The position numbers and the translations under genes were made by a program. This document shows positions 1-7,173 of a stretch of DNA of 12,137 nucleotides, piece by piece. The notes below the pieces were generated by a model, which had not been told where the DNA came from, searched no databases, and was given only the letters and a program-made list of their open reading frames with translations. The first letter of the stretch is position 1, and each line of letters opens with the position of its first letter. The DNA comes from Thermoplasmatota archaeon. Its GTDB lineage: Archaea; Thermoplasmatota; E2; DHVEG-1. Location: contig JAHJFH010000034.1 in the NCBI GenBank assembly GCA_018824925.1, positions 1-12,137 of the forward strand. The letters are read 5' to 3'.

Positions 1-2
1 AA

Positions 3-995
3 ATGTTTGTGATTGTTCTAGCAGCTATGCTCATTGCAACGTTTCTTACGTCAGCGCAGCCTTTGATGATGCAGGAATCAGCAATTATACGTCCTTCCCA
101 ACCAGTTATGTTTGATGAGGATGTGCCCATTTGGTTTGTAGGTGATACGTGGGAATATGAGATTAGTGAATTTGCGATAAAAATCGATGAGGATAATCAA
201 ATTATTGATTTGAATTTAGCTATGGATAGTCTACCATTATCTGTTACTGATGTATCAGGTGGTGAATATACCGTTGAGTTTAACACAGGGATTTCAGGTG
301 ATCTTTATGCCCATATTGAGAAAGAGGGAAATATTTATGACATTAATGGATCGCTGGTAAGTAGCACGATTTCTGGTTTGATGTATTATGATGCTGCAAC
401 CTTGGGTTTATCAATCATTACTGCTGAGATAAAAGGATTGATGATGTTAAATGTGAAACAAAATGGGGGGAGCCTTCTTCCGTTTACCCTTCCGGTTCCT
501 GCGACGATCGATCTGCAGATTGATCTTGAAACACCCTACACCTTTTTACATTTCCCGTTGAATATGAGTTGCATCTGGGGTTTACCGAGTTCAAATCTCT
601 CTGTTGATGGAACGATACAGTCGATCTGGTTGAATATAATTAACTTCATTGATACCATTATTGTCATGTTAGCTGGTCCGGAAAATGCGATTATTCCGCC
701 AGACTATAAACATCTTCTTCCGATTATAGATATTCGACAGGCATTAGAAGAATTTGGTTTTGTTATGCCTTTTGCGATTCCCGAGATTCCAAACGTTTTT
801 TCCTGCTTTGGGAATGATACTATTACGGTAGCTGGTCAGGATTATGATGCCTATAACATTTCCATGTTTGGTGGGCTTGGTGCAATGTATTATGTCCCTG
901 AAATTAAAAATATTGTGAAGATAGCCGGGCAATTTGAGGAACTGCCATATATTAAAAAGCTGGAGATGCAGTTAAAATCCTTTGATGTGCAATAA
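3..995 (+). CDS. Secreted or membrane-anchored protein of unknown function (5' end uncertain)
   Basis: 330 residues. Residues 1-19 are an unbroken hydrophobic stretch ending near TSAQP, so the protein is exported. This stretch has no basic N-terminal residue, and no ribosome site can be seen because the window begins 2 nt upstream; the true start may lie outside the window. After it come the segment WFVGDTWEYEI (44-54), a 'VGDxWxY' opening seen in many archaeal exported proteins, and long alternating beta-type segments. There are only two cysteines, C190 and C268, which could form an extracytoplasmic disulfide. The C-terminal part (about 296-330, around YVPEIKNIVKIAG) resembles the ends of other Thermoplasmata exported hypotheticals. 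No catalytic motif was recognised. The third codon positions are rich in T and G. A T-rich terminator follows directly. It is a credible gene, but its function is unknown. Confidence 0.8.
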   Translation: MFVIVLAAMLIATFLTSAQPLMMQESAIIRPSQPVMFDEDVPIWFVGDTWEYEISEFAIKIDEDNQIIDLNLAMDSLPLSVTDVSGGEYTVEFNTGISGDLYAHIEKEGNIYDINGSLVSSTISGLMYYDAATLGLSIITAEIKGLMMLNVKQNGGSLLPFTLPVPATIDLQIDLETPYTFLHFPLNMSCIWGLPSSNLSVDGTIQSIWLNIINFIDTIIVMLAGPENAIIPPDYKHLLPIIDIRQALEEFGFVMPFAIPEIPNVFSCFGNDTITVAGQDYDAYNISMFGGLGAMYYVPEIKNIVKIAGQFEELPYIKKLEMQLKSFDVQ

Positions 996-1003
996 ACCAC
1001 CCC

Positions 1004-1020
1004 TTTTTTCTCTTTTTTTT
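1004..1020 (+). terminator. Pyrimidine/poly-T terminator of the first gene
   Basis: A run of C4-T6-CTC-T8 begins 8 nt after the TAA stop of the first gene. T-rich tracts without a required hairpin are the usual archaeal intrinsic termination signal. No convincing stem precedes it. Confidence 0.6.
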
Positions 1021-1099
1021 AAAAGTAATTAGGGACTCCTGTCGTAGATAAATGGCAGACCGGAATGCATGAATAAGATTTATAAAGTTAAATATGATA

Positions 1100-1107
1100 T
1101 TTATATG
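1100..1107 (+). promoter_or_regulatory. Probable TATA box of the C39-like peptidase gene
   Basis: TTTATATG lies about 50 nt upstream of the ATG at 1155, which predicts transcription starting around 1126-1132 and a short leader carrying the G-rich ribosome site. An alternative TATA-like element, TTTATAAAG, sits at 1079-1087. Sequence inspection cannot decide between them. Confidence 0.45.
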
Positions 1108-1121
1108 TAGATATTAAAACC

Positions 1122-1138
1122 AATAAGAAATTCTTATT
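1122..1138 (+). repeat. 17-bp inverted repeat at the predicted transcription start
   Basis: AATAAGAA-A-TTCTTATT is a perfect 8-bp inverted repeat with a single-base centre. Flanking CC and TGG nearly extend it. It lies between the TATA element (1100-1107) and the ribosome site (1140-1145), over the predicted transcription start. This is where an archaeal dimeric repressor would bind to block initiation. Binding is an inference; the palindrome itself is seen directly. Confidence 0.45.
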
Positions 1139-1139
1139 T

Positions 1140-1145
1140 GGGGGG
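1140..1145 (+). promoter_or_regulatory. G-rich ribosome binding site of the C39-like peptidase gene
   Basis: Six Gs followed by ATTAAAAAT lead into the ATG at 1155. The run can pair with the CCUCC anti-Shine-Dalgarno through one G-U wobble. The carboxypeptidase gene at 3240 uses the same GGGGGAT arrangement at similar spacing, which supports both start choices. Confidence 0.5.
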
Positions 1146-1154
1146 ATTAAAAAT

Positions 1155-2939
1155 ATGAAAGACCAAATAATGTTCAAGGCTAGTGTGCTGGCTATCGCAT
1201 TTTGCATCACAGCTGTTTCTTGTGCCGCAGCGATACCATCAACGCAGATTACGATGTCGCCACAACCGCTATCATCTAAGGGATGGTTTTGGAAAGAACC
1301 CTATCAAAACTATGCGCCGCAGGGAGTACCGGATTTTGATCAACAGCAGAACAATTGGCAAAAAATCATTGCAGGCCCTAATGGAATTATTGACTCCACA
1401 GTTTCTGGTGACGATATCTTTAATGTTGCTGACAATTGTATTGCACCAGGTCCTAATTGCATGCTAGAAAGCGTTGCAGCTGGGGATGATCTTGTAAAAT
1501 GGGCGTTCTGCGGACCAGTAGCAGTCGCCAACTGTCTCTGGTGGTTTGACTCAAAATTCGCTGACCCATCAGGAACACCGGGTGATGGACTAGATATCTA
1601 TCCGATGGTTGAGGATTATGGTGCAGGGGATGACCATAGTGCCAACAATGTTCCATTATTAATTGAGTCTCTTGCCCAAACAATGGGGACCTGTGATGTA
1701 GGGACAACCACGGTAACCATGATGACCGATGGGATTACAGATTGGTTACAAACAACTGGTTTAGATATTGCCTATGATCTTAATGCGTATACAACCCCTA
1801 CCTTTGATTTTATTGAAGGAGAAATTGAACGCAGTCAAAATGTGATGTTACTACTTGGTTTCTATGAATATGTTGTTGGGGATAAAGTCGTTGACCAAGA
1901 ACAACCATTCTTTACCTTTAGAAATGATAATTTACAGACAATTACCTGGAATGATTATCAGAGTTTTGTTCCCACAGTCTCACGACTTGATGCTATACAA
2001 ATTTGTCTTGTAAGTAATGGACCACCATGTGATATTGAAATAAATGTCTATGATGTCCAATCAGGAACCCCTATTGGGACCACGATTATGAACCCGGGTT
2101 CCCTGGTCTCCCCGACATGGGTACAATTCCATTTTGATCCCTATGTGTCACTCACACCCAATAATACATATTACTTTGATGTGCGACAGGTATTAACGGG
2201 ATTTCATTACGAATGGTTCTATGCCAACATTATTGACATTCCCAGTGATCCCTATCCACCAGGACAAGGATGGCTCGATACCCTTGGTACTGATCCATTA
2301 GGATATCCATTTGATTGGACGTTTCGAACCGAGCATTATTATCCACCACCCACTGTTGAACGTCGAGAAGGCCATTTTGTGACCTGTGCGGGTGTCAACT
2401 CAGATGAATTCATGATTGCATTTAGTGACCCTGCTAAAGATGTAGCAAACACCTCAAGTACCAATCATAATGATGCCATCAATGTATCACATGATATCTA
2501 CAATATTACGATAGGGACTCCCTATCCAGATATTGAGACTGAATGGTGGCTCCCTGACTATAGTACCGCCTATGACTATTGTATTGTGGAACATGCGGTT
2601 GTTTTATGTTTTGTACCTGATGAAGAAGCACCACTTGTTGAAATCACCCGTCCAATAAAGGCGTTGTATTTCTTTGATCAAGAGGTTATTCCACTTCCCA
2701 TTCCCGTACCCCTTGTCCTAGGTCCTATCACAGTTGAGGTAAATGCTTTTGATAATCGTTCAGGTATTTACCATGTCGATTTCTATGTAGATGATGTTCT
2801 ACAACTAAATTGTACCTCAGCACCGTATACCTGGAAATGGGAAACCTTTGGGTTATTTATCTATAACCTTCGGGTTATCGCTTATGATAATGCGGGTAAC
2901 TATGCACCACAAACCATGGCTGTTCTCAAAATACTCTAA
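1155..2939 (+). CDS. Secreted C39-like (papain-fold) cysteine peptidase with inserted jelly-roll and C-terminal Ig-like domain
   Basis: 594 residues. Signal peptide at about 1-26 (basic start, hydrophobic core, cleavage near CAAA-IP; C23 could instead be a lipobox-like cysteine). The catalytic core is split. The first half carries FCGPVAVANCLWWF with candidate nucleophile C119 in a CGP motif. The second half carries GHFVTCAGV (H407) and IAFSDPAKD (D425), in the order and context of the C39-like family Cys-His-Asp triad. Between them, about residues 250-397 form a beta-sandwich module (QSFVPTVSRLDAIQICL, NNTYYFDV, YPPGQGW, WTFRTEH) that normally occurs as a separate appended domain in Thermoplasmata exported proteins. 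Residues 493-594 are an Ig-like domain (VDFYVDDV, YDNAGNYAP). The protein would act outside the cell, cleaving protein or peptide substrates. The usual oxyanion glutamine before the Cys is not obvious, so activity is inferred. It has its own promoter and terminator. Confidence 0.78.
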   Translation: MKDQIMFKASVLAIAFCITAVSCAAAIPSTQITMSPQPLSSKGWFWKEPYQNYAPQGVPDFDQQQNNWQKIIAGPNGIIDSTVSGDDIFNVADNCIAPGPNCMLESVAAGDDLVKWAFCGPVAVANCLWWFDSKFADPSGTPGDGLDIYPMVEDYGAGDDHSANNVPLLIESLAQTMGTCDVGTTTVTMMTDGITDWLQTTGLDIAYDLNAYTTPTFDFIEGEIERSQNVMLLLGFYEYVVGDKVVDQEQPFFTFRNDNLQTITWNDYQSFVPTVSRLDAIQICLVSNGPPCDIEINVYDVQSGTPIGTTIMNPGSLVSPTWVQFHFDPYVSLTPNNTYYFDVRQVLTGFHYEWFYANIIDIPSDPYPPGQGWLDTLGTDPLGYPFDWTFRTEHYYPPPTVERREGHFVTCAGVNSDEFMIAFSDPAKDVANTSSTNHNDAINVSHDIYNITIGTPYPDIETEWWLPDYSTAYDYCIVEHAVVLCFVPDEEAPLVEITRPIKALYFFDQEVIPLPIPVPLVLGPITVEVNAFDNRSGIYHVDFYVDDVLQLNCTSAPYTWKWETFGLFIYNLRVIAYDNAGNYAPQTMAVLKIL

Positions 2940-2944
2940 GCCAA

Positions 2945-2978
2945 TCTCTCTTTTTTTTATTTTTTTTCTTTATTTTTG
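2945..2978 (+). terminator. Long T-rich terminator after the C39-like peptidase gene
   Basis: Starting 5 nt after the TAA stop, a 34-nt pyrimidine tract contains T8, T8 and T5 runs. It is flanked by TAAGCCAA (2937-2944) and TTGGCTAA (2979-2986), which match as an inverted repeat at 7 of 8 positions and would enclose the tract. The T-run itself is a normal archaeal terminator; the flanking arms may be chance. Confidence 0.65.
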
Positions 2979-3005
2979 TTGGCTAAGTTCCAAACAAATT
3001 CCGAG

Positions 3006-3014
3006 TATATATAA
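3006..3014 (+). promoter_or_regulatory. TATA box of the 33-codon microprotein gene
   Basis: TATATATAA is centred about 40 nt upstream of the ATG at 3050, the same geometry as the TATA elements before the M14, C25 and SUOX-like genes in this window. It is the strongest TATA-like match in the 300-base gap between the two peptidase genes. Confidence 0.55.
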
Positions 3015-3049
3015 GGTATTATGACTGTAGTAACGTTGTAAAAGGTGTT

Positions 3050-3151
3050 ATGATGACGCAATCTATGAAACAGTTTCTCATCCTGCTTCTTGTCGTATCA
3101 ACATTGACTATTATAGCAAAAATATTTTTACAGGGGCTATCATTTTTGTGA
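3050..3151 (+). CDS. Small single-pass membrane microprotein (33 aa), unknown function
   Basis: Hand translation of the gap between the peptidase genes gives a 33-codon frame starting MMTQSMKQFLILLLVV, continuing through STLTIIAKIFLQ and ending GLSFL, then TGA. Residues 9-30 form one hydrophobic helix after a short polar segment with a lysine, so an N-in single-pass membrane protein or an uncleaved signal-anchor is expected. It looks like an autonomous gene. It has a TATA box at 3006-3014, a GGTG ribosome site at 3044-3047 (2 nt before the first ATG, 5 nt before the second at 3053), and nine Ts starting 5 nt after the stop. No family is recognised. It could also be a non-coding transcript with a chance frame, but promoter, ribosome site, hydrophobic product and terminator all agree. 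Confidence 0.5.
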   Translation: MMTQSMKQFLILLLVVSTLTIIAKIFLQGLSFL

Positions 3152-3155
3152 ACAA

Positions 3156-3164
3156 TTTTTTTTT
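3156..3164 (+). terminator. T9 terminator of the microprotein gene
   Basis: Nine consecutive Ts begin 5 nt after the TGA of the 33-codon frame and precede the TATA box of the next gene. This placement separates the microprotein transcript from the M14 gene. Confidence 0.5.
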
Positions 3165-3195
3165 ATGATTTGTTCAAGATACGAGTTCAAAACAG

Positions 3196-3203
3196 TTATA
3201 TAG
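3196..3203 (+). promoter_or_regulatory. TATA box of the M14 carboxypeptidase gene
   Basis: TTATATAG is centred about 41 nt upstream of the GTG start at 3240. Transcription is predicted near 3224, leaving a leader of about 15 nt that holds the GGGGGAT ribosome site at 3227-3233. Confidence 0.5.
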
Positions 3204-3239
3204 CGGGTTATGGTACTACATGTATAGGGGGATAAATTC

Positions 3240-4454
3240 GTGATATCTTCACACAGAAATCAGTATCGAATTGTCTGTAGTACGTTTATTGTGTTACTAG
3301 TTATTCTTGTTTCTGTAGGGTCTGTGTCGTCATATTATTCACCGGTGGTGTATGAAGATCCCTACGAATATCATACGTATCAACAAATGACTGATGAGTT
3401 GCAGCTTTTAGCAGATGAGTATCCCATGGTAATGCGTCTTGAGTCCCTGGGGACGACCTATGAGGGGCGAGATATTTGGGTGATAGAATTATCTGGTGAC
3501 CAACAAAATACCTCAGGGCAGTCGGGGGTGTTATTTATGGGGGCGCATCATGGGAATGAGAAACCCTCGTTTGAGATTTTGATTTATTTTATTAATCATA
3601 TGGTGACCTATAGTCAACGGGCTAATACTGATGATGATGGTGATGGGCTGGTAAATGAGGATATTATTGATGGTGCTGATAATGATGGGGATGGTTTGGT
3701 TGATGAGGATCCTTCTGAGGATCGGGTTCGAGATGTGTTGAATCATACACGGTTTTATGTGATTCCGATGGTGAATCCTGATGGGGTTGAGGTAGATTCT
3801 CGGAAAAATCGAGCGCCAAATTATGGGCCATATGGATTGAGTCCTGAGATTACGTCATATGGGGTAGATTTGAATCGGAATTATGGGTTTCAATGGTTTT
3901 TATATTATTTGTTTCCGTTATCGTATCATTTGACGTATTATTCGTTGGATTCAGGGTTTAATTTTCGTGGTGAGCATCCATTTTCTGAGGAGGAAACTAT
4001 GGCGGTGAAGGCATTTGTGGAGGTACATGATATTGATATTTCAATATCGTATCATTCGTATGGTGAGTTTATTTTGTTTCCGTGGACGCATACGTCATTG
4101 GTGACGCCTGATGAGGTGGTGTTTCGATCGATTGGGTCTAATATTTCTCGTATTAATGATTATTATTTGTATCTGGGTAATGAGTATGTTATTCCGCGGT
4201 TTGGTGGGACGATTGGGACGTCGGAGAATTGGCTATATGGTGAGCAGGGGATTTTGTCGTATACTATTGAGTTATGTGAACATCGAGCACCGACGGATCC
4301 GGTTGTTGTTGAGGAGGTTTGTCGGACACATGTTGGGGTGAATTTGTATGTTGCGGAACGTTCAAACACTGTTGATGTTGAACGAGCGTTATTTCCGACT
4401 GAGGTGTGTGGGTCTTTTTGGTCTCGTTGGTTATGTGGAAGTTTTGGTAGGTAG
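3240..4454 (+). CDS. Secreted M14-family zinc carboxypeptidase with calcium-loop insertion
   Basis: 404 residues from a GTG start chosen because GGGGGAT lies 6 nt upstream. Signal peptide at 1-31 (HRNQYR, then a hydrophobic core ending VGSVSS). The M14 fold shows the zinc-binding HxxE in GAHHGNE (H104, E107) and the third zinc ligand H272 in SYHSYG. The substrate-binding Asn-Arg pair lies in VDLNRNYGF (N212, R213), and the catalytic Glu is expected at E344 in YTIELCE. The protein would remove C-terminal residues from peptides outside the cell. Residues 131-157 insert two D-x-D-x-D-G loops, of the thrombospondin-3 or dockerin type, that should bind calcium and occur in related M14 proteins. 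The last 20 residues contain CGSF twice and do not look like an anchor. Coding-strand composition is G/T-rich, unlike the neighbouring C25 gene. Confidence 0.92.
   Translation: MISSHRNQYRIVCSTFIVLLVILVSVGSVSSYYSPVVYEDPYEYHTYQQMTDELQLLADEYPMVMRLESLGTTYEGRDIWVIELSGDQQNTSGQSGVLFMGAHHGNEKPSFEILIYFINHMVTYSQRANTDDDGDGLVNEDIIDGADNDGDGLVDEDPSEDRVRDVLNHTRFYVIPMVNPDGVEVDSRKNRAPNYGPYGLSPEITSYGVDLNRNYGFQWFLYYLFPLSYHLTYYSLDSGFNFRGEHPFSEEETMAVKAFVEVHDIDISISYHSYGEFILFPWTHTSLVTPDEVVFRSIGSNISRINDYYLYLGNEYVIPRFGGTIGTSENWLYGEQGILSYTIELCEHRAPTDPVVVEEVCRTHVGVNLYVAERSNTVDVERALFPTEVCGSFWSRWLCGSFGR
3630..3710 (+). repeat. Duplicated calcium-loop coding repeat inside the M14 gene
   Basis: Two 33-bp copies (3630-3662 and 3678-3710, period 48 bp) match at 27 of 33 positions. 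Each encodes a D-x-D-G-D-G-L-V-x-E-D loop. The period corresponds to 16 residues, as expected for a tandem calcium-binding loop duplication. Confidence 0.7.
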
Positions 4455-4478
4455 AAGTATTGGTTCGGTTATTGAGGG

Positions 4479-4491
4479 TTTTTTTTCTTTT
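4479..4491 (+). terminator. T-rich terminator of the M14 gene
   Basis: T8-C-T4 begins 24 nt after the TAG stop. No stem precedes it. It is a simple archaeal poly-T signal. Confidence 0.5.
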
Positions 4492-4503
4492 ATGGATGGT
4501 AGG

Positions 4504-4568
4504 TGAGAATGGGGTATTGTGAGGTGGTGAGGAGATGCGATTTTTTTAAAAGGTGTCCCCCATTCTCA
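4504..4568 (+). repeat. 11-bp inverted repeat with a 43-nt purine-rich loop
   Basis: TGAGAATGGGG (4504-4514) is perfectly complementary to CCCCATTCTCA (4558-4568). The enclosed segment is rich in G and A (GAGGTGGTGAGGAGA) and contains T7. It lies downstream of the M14 terminator and upstream of the C25 promoter, in a 265-base gap with no credible gene. It could be a 3'-end structure, a small structured RNA or a DNA cruciform; no known RNA family was recognised. Confidence 0.35.
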
Positions 4569-4677
4569 TGTTGTTTATTACGCTATTTAAGTATTTAAAA
4601 CTTACTATAAAAATGATAATATAATATTTTTACCCTGTAAATAAGACACAAAAATCTCCTCGATACAAACTCCAAAG

Positions 4678-4686
4678 TTTTAAATA
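4678..4686 (+). promoter_or_regulatory. TATA box of the C25 peptidase gene
   Basis: TTTTAAATA is centred 38 nt upstream of the ATG at 4720, so the predicted transcript starts around 4708 and is nearly leaderless. Only a weak GGGA precedes the ATG, which fits a short-leader mRNA. The rest of the gap from 4569 to 4677 is AT-rich and shows nothing else supportable. Confidence 0.5.
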
Positions 4687-4719
4687 TGAAATCCAGATGA
4701 TTTTGTAATTGGGAAAAAT

Positions 4720-7173
4720 ATGAAATCAATAATATATAACAATTTTACTGGCATAGCTACCGTCCTTCTCGCTATCATACTCATAGGAAGTAGCAGCCTC
4801 AATGTCAAGGCAACCGAACTTAGCCAACCAACCAATTCTTTCACCACCGCCATCCTTATACCACATTATATCTATACTTCAGAACCAATTGAAGAACAAC
4901 TCACCATACCGGGATATGGCTACCTCCTCATTCCCGGAAAACCTGCCCTCCCGTCAAAAATATATACCCTTGCGCTTCCACCAGGAGCAACCCTCAGCGA
5001 TCTACGCTACACGTATACTGAAATGATCCAATTACCTGGCACCTATACTATTCCACCCGTTTCATCCCCGCAAGTTATTGGGCAAGAAAACCCTGTTATA
5101 AATGAACGTGACCGTGCAACCTACGAACAAAACTATCACGAAGTATACACCTCAAATGATCCATATCCCTCAGAATCAGTTGCATTCCTGCGTACCGCGG
5201 CCTACAGAGAATATAACCTTATCGATATCCGCATCACCCCATTTACCTATTACCCGCTCACTCAAGAACTCTTTTATTATCCAGAAATTACCATCACGGT
5301 TGAATATCAACCATCACCTACCCCAGTAACATCATATGTCGCAAGTGAGTCATTTCCACAAAAAATGGCACACAATATCATCACCAATATTAATCAGGTT
5401 GAAGAATGGTACACTACTGCAAAAACCCGTTCAACCTATGATTTTGTCATTATTACTATCGATGATTTAGTGGATGATATTACTGATCTTGTCCAATGGG
5501 AGGAAAACAAAGGTCATAATGTCAATGTTGTGACTACCAGCTGGATCGATAGCGCCTACGCTGGTTATGATTTACAGGAAAAAATGCGGAATTTCCTCAG
5601 AGAAAAATATCCCACCGATGAATGGGGAATCCTCGATGTCCTTGTCATAGGTGATTATGATGATGTACCGATGCGACGAACTGCACAAAACACAGGGTAT
5701 GGTAACCCTGAAACCGATTTCTACTATGCAGAGTTAACAAAACCTGATAGTCAATCCTGGGATGCTGATGGAGATCATCAATATGGAGAAAACAGTGATC
5801 CTATTGATTTCTATGGAGAAGTAACGGTTGGTCGTATCCCCTGGAGTGATCCTCCTACGGTTCATCATATCTGTGAAAAAACCGTTGCCTATGAACAAAC
5901 CAATGACCCCAGTTTCAAAAAGAACATCCTTCTTCTTGGAGCATTTTTCTGGCCAGATACCGATAATGCGGTCCTTATGGAAACTAAAGTTAATCAACCC
6001 TGGATGACCGATTGGACAATGACCCGGATGTATGAACAAGGACAATCAACCTTTCCCATGGATTATAATCTTGAATATGCCAATGTCCTGAACATTTGGT
6101 CCCAAGGATCTTATGCTTTTGTCAATTGGGCAGGTCATGGTTCACCCACAGGCTGTTATGAATACTACCCATCACAACCATTTGTTGACACCCAAACCTG
6201 TGAAAGCCTCAATGATGATTACCCTGCCATTATTTTTGCTGATGCCTGTAGTAACTCAGATACGGATTATCTCAACATTGGTCAGGCAATGCTGCGAAAA
6301 GGTGGTGTGGGTTTTCTTGGTGCCACCAAAGTAGCGTATGGGAAAGCGGCGTGGAATAACCCCTATAGTGGATCAAGTCAATCTCTTGATTATTTCTTCA
6401 CCGTCGGTGTCACCTCAGATGATTTCACCCAAGGACAATCTCATCAATGGTCACTCGTTGAAATGTATACCAACAGTCTTTGGTATTATGATAAATATGA
6501 AACCTTTGAATGGGGTGCACTGTGGGGAAACCCCGACCTTCGTATGGGTATCATCAATCGCGCTCCTGATAAACCAACCACACCACAAGGACCAACACAA
6601 GGGATCAATGAAATAAGCTATTCATTCACTAGTTCCTCAGAGGATCCTGAGGGGGAAGATCTCTTCTATCAATTTGACTGGAATGATGGCAACCAGAGCT
6701 CCTGGATAGGCCCATTTTCTACGGGAACACCAGTAGAGGCATCTTATACCTGGATGCACCCAGGAACCTATGATGTCGTTGTCCGTGCAAAAGACACAAT
6801 AGGTACCCCAAGCGTATGGTCAGACCCTTTAACCATTACCATTATTCAAGGTCCTATCATCGATGTTGGATTAATCTCAGGTGGGCTCTTCACGGTTAAA
6901 TCGGTCATTAGAAACATGGGTGCTGCTGAAGCACTCAATGTCAATTGGAGTATCAGTCTTGAAGGCGGTACGATTCTTATGGGGCGAGAAACCACAGGGG
7001 TTATATCAACTATCTCTGCTGGGGCAGCAATTGAGATAGCATCCTCACCTATCATAGGGTTTGGAAAAAGCCGTGTGATCGTAGAAGCAGATATTCCCCG
7101 TAGCTCAGATATGCGAGAACAAGGAGCAACAACATTGTTATTCTTTATAATAATAAATCCTGGTGGGGGATAA
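4720..7173 (+). CDS. Secreted gingipain-type (family C25) cysteine peptidase with PKD-like and CARDB-like C-terminal domains
   Basis: 817 residues. Signal peptide at 1-31 (MKSIIYNNF, then hydrophobic, ending NVKA). Residues about 40-235 match a C25 propeptide region in position and character. The catalytic domain runs from about 240 (YDFVIITIDDLVDDI) to 608 (WGNPDLRMG). Its catalytic His is in VNWAGHGSPTG (H473) and its nucleophile in IIFADACSNSDTD (C510), the C25 His-Cys dyad. An acidic D348-x-D350-x-D352 loop is a likely calcium site. Residues 615-708 are PKD-like (SSSEDPEGEDLFYQFDWND, HPGTYDVVVRAKD). Residues 712-792 form a CARDB-like module (VIRNMGAAEALNVNWSI). The protein is an extracellular endopeptidase, probably a zymogen. 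No C-terminal membrane anchor is visible; it ends IIINPGGG. Its coding strand is A/C-rich. Confidence 0.93.
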   Translation: MKSIIYNNFTGIATVLLAIILIGSSSLNVKATELSQPTNSFTTAILIPHYIYTSEPIEEQLTIPGYGYLLIPGKPALPSKIYTLALPPGATLSDLRYTYTEMIQLPGTYTIPPVSSPQVIGQENPVINERDRATYEQNYHEVYTSNDPYPSESVAFLRTAAYREYNLIDIRITPFTYYPLTQELFYYPEITITVEYQPSPTPVTSYVASESFPQKMAHNIITNINQVEEWYTTAKTRSTYDFVIITIDDLVDDITDLVQWEENKGHNVNVVTTSWIDSAYAGYDLQEKMRNFLREKYPTDEWGILDVLVIGDYDDVPMRRTAQNTGYGNPETDFYYAELTKPDSQSWDADGDHQYGENSDPIDFYGEVTVGRIPWSDPPTVHHICEKTVAYEQTNDPSFKKNILLLGAFFWPDTDNAVLMETKVNQPWMTDWTMTRMYEQGQSTFPMDYNLEYANVLNIWSQGSYAFVNWAGHGSPTGCYEYYPSQPFVDTQTCESLNDDYPAIIFADACSNSDTDYLNIGQAMLRKGGVGFLGATKVAYGKAAWNNPYSGSSQSLDYFFTVGVTSDDFTQGQSHQWSLVEMYTNSLWYYDKYETFEWGALWGNPDLRMGIINRAPDKPTTPQGPTQGINEISYSFTSSSEDPEGEDLFYQFDWNDGNQSSWIGPFSTGTPVEASYTWMHPGTYDVVVRAKDTIGTPSVWSDPLTITIIQGPIIDVGLISGGLFTVKSVIRNMGAAEALNVNWSISLEGGTILMGRETTGVISTISAGAAIEIASSPIIGFGKSRVIVEADIPRSSDMREQGATTLLFFIIINPGGG

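Noticed and set aside
2937..2986. TAAGCCAA/TTGGCTAA arms flanking the poly-T tract as a hairpin.
   Set aside because: There is one mismatch in 8 bp and a 34-nt T-rich loop. The T tract alone explains termination.
4408..4506. An alternative frame at the end of the M14 gene reads VGLFGLVGYVEVLVG, which could be a frameshifted membrane anchor.
   Set aside because: Using it would require reading through the T8 terminator tract, and the segment is short and contains a glutamate. The main frame has an intact catalytic domain before this point, so no frameshift is called.
4568..4624. An 18-codon frame (starting MLFITLFKYLK) after AAAAGGTGT, the same 9-mer as before the microprotein gene.
   Set aside because: It is very short, lies in AT-rich sequence, has long spacing from the GGTG and no clear TATA at the right distance.
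5734..6045. A 103-codon minus-strand frame inside the C25 gene.
   Set aside because: It overlaps the C25 catalytic domain and encodes no recognisable domain.
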